Source: DATJJW01 sp035491935
GTDB taxonomy: Bacteria > Pseudomonadota > Alphaproteobacteria > ATCC43930 > CGMCC-115725
Assembly (NCBI GenBank): GCA_035491935.1
Contig: DATJJW010000061.1
Span: forward strand, 1-55,375
Reading direction: 5' to 3'
DNA length: 55,375 nucleotides
The position numbers were made by a program, and so were the translations under genes. Under the pieces are notes generated by a model. The model made no database searches, was not told the DNA's origin, and saw only the letters and a program-made list of their open reading frames with translations. Shown piece after piece: positions 50,728-55,375 of this stretch; the first letter of the stretch is position 1, and each line of letters starts with the position of its first letter.

Positions 50728-52035
50728 ATGGCGTCCATAGGAAGTGCGGCCACCGGCAATAAGGTCTGCGACGTGTTTGTCATCGGTGGCGGGCCGGCCG
50801 GGTCGACGATAGCGGCCTTGCTGGCCAGGCGAGGCAAGACGGTTGTGCTGGCCGACAAGGATCGCCATCCCCGTTTCCATATCGGCGAATCGCTGTTGCC
50901 TTACAACGTGCCGCTTTTCGACAAGCTGGGCGTGCGCGACCAGATCGAGGCCATGGGTATGGCGAAATACGGCATCGAATTTGTCTCGCCCGATCACGAG
51001 AAGCCGAATTTGCTGGATTTCGGCAATGGCTGGCACAAGGAGATGAACTACTCCTTCCAGGTCCGCCGCTCCGAATTCGACCACATCCTGCTGAAGAACG
51101 CGCAATCCGAAGGTGCCCAGGTCTTCGAGGGCATGCGCGTCACCAATGTCGAGTTCCACGAGACGGGGGCGGCCATTGCCGCGACCGGTGACGACGGTGA
51201 GAAGCATGCGTGGCAGGCGCGTTTCGTGGTGGATGCCACCGGACGCGACACCTTCCTCGCCAATCGCATGGGGCTGAAGGCGCGCAACCCGCATCATGAA
51301 AGCGCGTCGGTCTACGGCCATTTCGAAAATGCCGAGCGGCTCGCAGGCCGTGAGGAAGGCAATATCAGCATCTTCTGGTTCGCCAAGGGCTGGTTCTGGT
51401 TCATCCCCCTTTCCGACGGCACGACGAGCGTGGGCGCCGTCTGCAAGCCGGAAACCTTCAAGGACCGAGACGGCGACGTCGATGCGTTGCTCCGCTCGCT
51501 GATCGATATGTGTCCGGCGCTTGCCGAGCGCCTGCGCAACGCGACCATGATCGAGAAGGCGAGGGCGACCGGCAACTACTCCTACGACACCAAGGCCATG
51601 TACGGCGACCGGCACATCCTGGTCGGCGATGCCTCCGCCTTCGTCGATCCCGTGTTCTCGACGGGGGTCTACCTGGCCATGAACAGCGCCTTCCTGGGGG
51701 CGGATGCCGTGGTCGAATGCCTCGACCATCCAGAACGCGCGGCCGCCGCGCTGAAAGCGTTCGCCGATGAGGTCGAGCGGGGCCGCAACCGTTTCACCTG
51801 GTTCATCTATCGCATCACCAGCCCGGCGATCCGTCAGCTGTTCATGGCGCCGCGCAACGTGCTGCGCATGCAGGAGGCGGTGCTCTCCCTGCTGGCCGGC
51901 GATCTCGACCGGAAGTCGCCGATCCGTTTCCGGCTGAACATGTTCAAATGCCTCTATTACGTCACGACCAGCTTCAAGAGGATCGGGCGCGCCCTGCGGC
52001 GGCAGCCGGCCAAGCTGGCGTCATCAGCATCCTGA
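50728..52035 (+). CDS. FAD-dependent oxidoreductase of the halogenase/geranylgeranyl-reductase type
   Basis: This 435-residue flavoprotein has the FAD motif GGGPAGSTIAALLARRGK (residues 20-37), HIGESLLP (51-58), an aligned Lys80 in GMAKYGIEF, a WxWxIP sequence as WFWFIP (222-227) and GDASAFVDPVFSTG. GxGxxG and WxWxIP together characterise flavin-dependent halogenases, although related dehydrogenases share most of these. Genes of this type are found in aryl-polyene clusters, including that of the brominated xanthomonadins. Whether it halogenates cannot be told from the sequence. It is followed directly by the GT2 gene. Confidence 0.85.
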   Translation: MASIGSAATGNKVCDVFVIGGGPAGSTIAALLARRGKTVVLADKDRHPRFHIGESLLPYNVPLFDKLGVRDQIEAMGMAKYGIEFVSPDHEKPNLLDFGNGWHKEMNYSFQVRRSEFDHILLKNAQSEGAQVFEGMRVTNVEFHETGAAIAATGDDGEKHAWQARFVVDATGRDTFLANRMGLKARNPHHESASVYGHFENAERLAGREEGNISIFWFAKGWFWFIPLSDGTTSVGAVCKPETFKDRDGDVDALLRSLIDMCPALAERLRNATMIEKARATGNYSYDTKAMYGDRHILVGDASAFVDPVFSTGVYLAMNSAFLGADAVVECLDHPERAAAALKAFADEVERGRNRFTWFIYRITSPAIRQLFMAPRNVLRMQEAVLSLLAGDLDRKSPIRFRLNMFKCLYYVTTSFKRIGRALRRQPAKLASSAS

Positions 52036-52038
52036 CGT

Positions 52039-52881
52039 GTGCGCGTGGCCATTCTTCCCGATCCAGTCATCGCCGGTCAGGACGGTGACATTTCAAGCTC
52101 GGAGATGTCGGCGACGCATCTCGTACTGATCCCCAGCTACAATTCCGGCGCGAAGCTGATCGAGACGGTCAATGACGCGCGGCGGTTCTGGGCGCCGGTC
52201 TGGGTCGTGATCGACGGCAGCACGGACGACAGCGCGGAGGCCGTCCGCCTGCTGGCCAGGAATGATCCCGCGGTCAAGGTGTTCAGCCTGGCCGAGAACC
52301 AGGGCAAGGGTGCCGCCATCCTGCACGGGCTGCGCCTGGCGAAGCAGGCGGGCTTTTCGCATGTGCTGACCATGGACGCCGACGGCCAGCATCCGGCCCA
52401 CCTCATCCCGAATTTCATGGCGTATTCGCAGCGTCGCCCGGATGCCCTGGTCCTCGGTTGGCCGGTGTTCGACGCCAGTGCACCGCTCATACGCGTGCTG
52501 GGACGCAAGCTGTCCAATCTCTGCACCGGCATGCAGACATTGTGGGCCGGCGGCGGCTTCGATTCCCTGTTCGGATTCCGGGTCTACCCGGTGAGCGAAT
52601 TGCTGGCCGAAATGGAGGCCAGCCCCTGGATGCGCCGCTTCGACTTCGACGCCGAGGCGGCCGTGCGGCTTTGCTGGCGCGGTTTCGTGCCGGTCAACAT
52701 CCCGGCGCCCGTGCGCTATTTCACGCCGGCCCAGGGCGGCGTATCGCATTTCCGGTACCTGCGCGACAATATCCTGCTGAGCCGCATGCATCTGCGGCTG
52801 GCGCTGGGCTGTACCGGCTATATCCTGTCCAGGCTTCTGGGTCGGCCCAAATCATTCCAGTCTAGATCATTCCGCCATTGA
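52039..52881 (+). CDS. Glycosyltransferase family 2
   Basis: This 280-residue protein has a GT-A domain beginning near residue 23 (THLVLIPSYNSGAKL), VVIDGSTDDS and the metal-binding DxD in TMDADGQHPAHL, similar to dolichyl-phosphate mannosyl/glucosyltransferase-type enzymes. GT2 genes occur in aryl-polyene clusters, where they may attach the lipid to a sugar headgroup. The start is unsure: GTG 52039 lies 3 bases behind the flavoprotein stop, ATG 52105 is closer to the domain. Its last 20 bases overlap the ketoreductase gene on the other strand. Confidence 0.82.
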   Translation: MRVAILPDPVIAGQDGDISSSEMSATHLVLIPSYNSGAKLIETVNDARRFWAPVWVVIDGSTDDSAEAVRLLARNDPAVKVFSLAENQGKGAAILHGLRLAKQAGFSHVLTMDADGQHPAHLIPNFMAYSQRRPDALVLGWPVFDASAPLIRVLGRKLSNLCTGMQTLWAGGGFDSLFGFRVYPVSELLAEMEASPWMRRFDFDAEAAVRLCWRGFVPVNIPAPVRYFTPAQGGVSHFRYLRDNILLSRMHLRLALGCTGYILSRLLGRPKSFQSRSFRH

Positions 52882-53581
52882 TGGAGATGACCTGGCCGGA
52901 GATGTAGGCCGCGCGATCGGAGGCAAGGAACGCGACGAGATCGGCGACCTCCGCCGCCGTGCCGGCCCGCTTCATCGGGACCAGACGGGCGATCGCCTCC
53001 TTGTCGAAGGCATTTTCGGTCATGCGGGAGGCGATGATGCCCGGAGCCACGGCATTGACGGTGATGCCGCGGCTGGCGAGTTCCAGGGACAGGGACTTCG
53101 TCGCACCATGCAGGCCGCTTTTCGCCGCGGCATAATTCGCCTGGCCGCGATTGCCCGTGATGCCGGCGACCGAGGACAGGCTGATGATCCGGCCCCATCG
53201 GGTCGCCATCATCGGCATCAGCAAGGGCTGGGTCACGTTGAAGAAGCCGCCGAGGGTCACGTCGAGCACGCCGGACCACTGTTCGGGGCGCATCGCCGGC
53301 ATGACCGCATCGTCATGATAGCCGGCGTTGTTGACCAGGATCTGGATGGCGCCCTGTTCCAATATGCCTTCCAGCGCAAAGCGCGCAGCGGCTTCATCCG
53401 TGACGTCGAAGGAGACGGCTTCCGCCGAACCGCCGGCACCGCCTATCTCGGCGACGATCCTTTCGGCCTGGTCGCGATTGCGGTTGGCGTGGACCAGCAC
53501 ATGATGGCCGTCGGCCGCGAGGCCGCGGCAGATGGCGGCGCCGATCTCGCCGCTGCCGCCGGTGACGAGCGCGCGCTTCAT
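52862..53581 (-). CDS. 3-oxoacyl-ACP reductase-like SDR
   Basis: This 239-residue short-chain dehydrogenase has GGSGEIGAAICRGL for NADP binding, NNAGYHDDAV, and the catalytic Ser/Tyr/Lys in SLSSVAGITGNRGQANYAAAKSG. It closely follows FabG and would reduce the growing polyene beta-keto chain. Its ATG overlaps the stop of the dehydratase gene (ATGA), so it is co-translated with dehydratase, chain-length factor and ketosynthase. Together they make the polyene-forming core. Confidence 0.9.
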   Translation of the reverse strand: MKRALVTGGSGEIGAAICRGLAADGHHVLVHANRNRDQAERIVAEIGGAGGSAEAVSFDVTDEAAARFALEGILEQGAIQILVNNAGYHDDAVMPAMRPEQWSGVLDVTLGGFFNVTQPLLMPMMATRWGRIISLSSVAGITGNRGQANYAAAKSGLHGATKSLSLELASRGITVNAVAPGIIASRMTENAFDKEAIARLVPMKRAGTAAEVADLVAFLASDRAAYISGQVISINGGMI

Positions 53582-54042
53582 ACTGCCTCCACGTCCAGGA
53601 TCACGGCCGCACGGCCGGTCACGAGCCGCTCGCCGTCATGACTGATCTCGAAGCGATAGGAGACGCTGCTGCCTTCCCCGGACAGTCTCTCGGCTTCGAT
53701 CAGGATATCGCCCGGCAGGTCGTCCAGCCGTGACCGGTACAGGATCAGGCTGCGCAGGCTGGCCAGGTAGCCGCCGCGTGGCCGGGTGGTCGCCCCGCTG
53801 GTGAGCCCGCCATGCAGCGCCATGGCCTGGGCGGCATATTCGATGCCGCATGCCGCCCCCAGGCGTCCGAATGCCGCCAGCGGATTGTTGGCCGAACGGT
53901 GGCTGCCGGCGCGGCAGCGGATCGATGAGGGAGCCCAATCGATGACAGCGTCGAGCAGGCACATGCTGCCGGCATGCGGGATGAGCTTCTCGATCTCCTC
54001 GCGGCCAATGCTACCGCGGCCGATCGCGCTGGAACCGGTCAT
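53578..54042 (-). CDS. 3-hydroxyacyl-ACP dehydratase-like hotdog protein
   Basis: This 154-residue protein has EEIEKLIPHAGSMCLLDAVIDW, where the His of IPHAGSM is the predicted catalytic residue as in FabZ/FabA-like and aryl-polyene dehydratases (ApeI/ApeP type). GIEYAAQAMALHGGL is the hotdog helix. It dehydrates 3-hydroxyacyl intermediates to give conjugated double bonds. Start at 54042 overlaps the chain-length factor stop by ATGA; an ATG nine codons earlier is less likely. Confidence 0.83.
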   Translation of the reverse strand: MTGSSAIGRGSIGREEIEKLIPHAGSMCLLDAVIDWAPSSIRCRAGSHRSANNPLAAFGRLGAACGIEYAAQAMALHGGLTSGATTRPRGGYLASLRSLILYRSRLDDLPGDILIEAERLSGEGSSVSYRFEISHDGERLVTGRAAVILDVEAV

Positions 54043-54833
54043 GCGGGCGCCGCCCCGATCGTCAGCCAATTATCCGCCATGTGCTGCAGGACGATGGTTG
54101 CCTCACGACGTGCGGCAAGCGCGGCCAGGAGCGGCAGGGCCCGTGCGGTCGGGTTGTTCGCCCGCAGCGTCTCCATGGCCGGGTCGCCCATCGGCGTTTC
54201 CGTCGCCTCGTCTCTCGACAGCGTGACGATGATGCTGCCGAGGCTGGCCGTGGTCGCCCGTGGCGAAAGCACCATGGCGACGCCGAAGATCGAGCCGATC
54301 GGCCGTACCTTGTCGAGGGTCGGTGGATAAGGCAGGTCGTAGGAGACGAGCAGGACCGGAACGTCGTCGACCGAGGCTATGGCCGCCGCCTGCAGCAACC
54401 CGGCACCGAAGCTGAAATCATGGGCGCACAGGCTCGTCGACGGCGCCCGCGCATGATTGGCGATGCTCCAATATCCCGCCGGGGCGTTATGGACAGAATT
54501 GTGGAACCGGGTAGGCGACACCTCCCGCTCTTCCGTCGTCAGGATGTCGAGGATCGCGGTCACCGTGGCGCCGTCGCCACCGGAAGAGGTGAAGACCGAA
54601 GCCAGATCCTCCGGCGTGCGGCCGGCATGGGTCGTGGCTTCGAGCCCGACGGCCATGGCCAGCTTCACCGTATCGGTCATCCGGCGTCTTTCCGCCGGCG
54701 GCAGCAATGTGCTGCCGGCAAGCACGACCTCGCCAGCCTCATAGTGCGCCGCGCCGCTCAACACGGCTCTGCCCGTGGTCCAATCCGGCAGGCCCGGGCC
54801 CAGCAGGCCTATGCCCTCGATATGGAGCTTCAT
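54039..54833 (-). CDS. Beta-ketoacyl synthase-like chain-length factor
   Basis: This is a 264-residue truncated ketosynthase-fold protein. It has VFTSSGGDGATVTAILDIL and RFHNSVHNAPAGYWSIANHARAP, the pattern of the chain-length factor partner in aryl-polyene synthases, and lacks the usual Cys active site (it reads SLCAHDFSFGAGLLQA). It would pair with the ketosynthase encoded just upstream and set chain length. ATGA overlaps at both ends tie it into the ketosynthase-to-reductase operon. Confidence 0.82.
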   Translation of the reverse strand: MKLHIEGIGLLGPGLPDWTTGRAVLSGAAHYEAGEVVLAGSTLLPPAERRRMTDTVKLAMAVGLEATTHAGRTPEDLASVFTSSGGDGATVTAILDILTTEEREVSPTRFHNSVHNAPAGYWSIANHARAPSTSLCAHDFSFGAGLLQAAAIASVDDVPVLLVSYDLPYPPTLDKVRPIGSIFGVAMVLSPRATTASLGSIIVTLSRDEATETPMGDPAMETLRANNPTARALPLLAALAARREATIVLQHMADNWLTIGAAPA

Positions 54834-55375
54834 GCCGCCTCCAGGATCAGGCTGCAATTGCTGCCGCCGAAGCCGAAGGAATTACTCATGACGCGCCGGA
54901 CGCGCTGTTCCCCGCCATCGGCCACGTATCGGCATCGGATCGCGGGGTCGAGCTCGGTCGTGGTCGGGCTGGATGGCAGAAAGCCATGCTCGATGCAGAG
55001 CTGGCTGATCACCGTCTCGATTATGCCGGAGGCGCCGAGCGTATGACCGGTATAGCCCTTGGTCGAACTGCAGCGGGTGCCGGCCTCGCCGAAGACATCG
55101 ACGATGCCGCGATCTTCGGCGCTGTCGCCCACGATGGTCGCGGTGCCGTGGAGATTGACGTAGTCGATCTCCGACGGTTTGAGGCCCGCGGCATTCAGGG
55201 CCTTGCGCATGGCGAGCGCGGCGCCGACCCCTTCCGGATGGGGGCTGGACATGTGATAGGCGTCGCTGCTCTCGCCGAAACCGACCAACCGGACGGCGCC
55301 GGCCTGGGGGGCGGACGCATCCGCGATGCGTTCCAGCAATGCGAAGCCCGCCGCCTCGCCGATGGAAATGCCGCT
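54830..55375 (-). CDS. Beta-ketoacyl-ACP synthase, 3' part
   Basis: These are the C-terminal 181 residues of a FabF-like ketosynthase; the 5' end is beyond the window edge. SPHPEGVGAALAMRKALNAAGL, the first catalytic His region VNLHGTATIVGD (motif HGT), KGYTGHTLGASGIIE with the second catalytic His, and NSFGFGGSNC near the end are typical. It condenses malonyl-ACP units for the polyene. The frame is open to the edge (SGISIGEAAGFALLER). It is the upstream member of a four-gene ATGA-coupled operon. Confidence 0.9.
   Translation of the reverse strand, partial: SGISIGEAAGFALLERIADASAPQAGAVRLVGFGESSDAYHMSSPHPEGVGAALAMRKALNAAGLKPSEIDYVNLHGTATIVGDSAEDRGIVDVFGEAGTRCSSTKGYTGHTLGASGIIETVISQLCIEHGFLPSSPTTTELDPAIRCRYVADGGEQRVRRVMSNSFGFGGSNCSLILEAA

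Overview
The window looks like chromosomal DNA of a high-GC alphaproteobacterium, probably Rhodospirillales-like. This is inferred from codon usage, from the DUF3311/SSS monocarboxylate symporter pair, and from the catabolic gene families present. No rRNA, tRNA, insertion sequence, phage gene or CRISPR array was seen. Positions 1-2.7 kb hold a partial endonuclease/exonuclease/phosphatase gene, a tiny lipoprotein, and a DUF3311 + sodium:solute symporter pair that ends at a clear hairpin terminator.

Positions 3.2-11.3 kb form the most striking locus. A stand-alone sigma-54 activator (AAA+ with GAFTGA, no receiver domain) is followed by a well-matched -24/-12 promoter and a run of secreted proteins that resemble a divergent Fap functional-amyloid system. 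The run holds an Asn/Gln-rich four-repeat fibre protein, a small single-repeat protein, a C39 protease (FapD-like), a FapE-like protein, another small secreted protein, a lipoprotein and a coiled-coil/beta-barrel exporter (FapF-like). A lone receiver-domain protein and a DUF6920-like protein follow. Two perfect GC-rich hairpins separate the major subunit from the rest.

Positions 11.3-17.5 kb carry a LysR regulator divergent from a ketopantoate-reductase homologue, a mandelate-racemase-like enzyme whose catalytic Lys is replaced by Arg, a PhyH-type dioxygenase, a fossil of a PrpD gene and an sCache chemoreceptor. Positions 17.5-35.9 kb are a catabolic island with five MmgE/PrpD paralogues. It also holds a protein pair related to the UGSC (seleno)protein family, a split Fe3+-type ABC transporter, two ACS-type MFS transporters, an isocitrate/isopropylmalate-type dehydrogenase and a GntR/FCD regulator. 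Five GTATAC-based operator-like sites in four intergenic regions suggest one regulon.

Positions 36-42 kb are a prpD-prpC-prpB methylcitrate operon that runs into a polar amino-acid ABC transporter. Positions 42.1-48.5 kb encode a homodimeric-E1 pyruvate dehydrogenase complex (aceE, E2, lipoyl-E3), with a divergent Lrp/AsnC regulator. Positions 48.5 kb to the end hold a CPA2 antiporter coupled to a UbiE-like methyltransferase. They are followed by what looks like part of an aryl-polyene (xanthomonadin-like) cluster: a halogenase-like flavoprotein, GT2, ketoreductase, dehydratase, chain-length factor and ketosynthase. The last four are linked by ATGA overlaps, and the ketosynthase is cut by the window edge.
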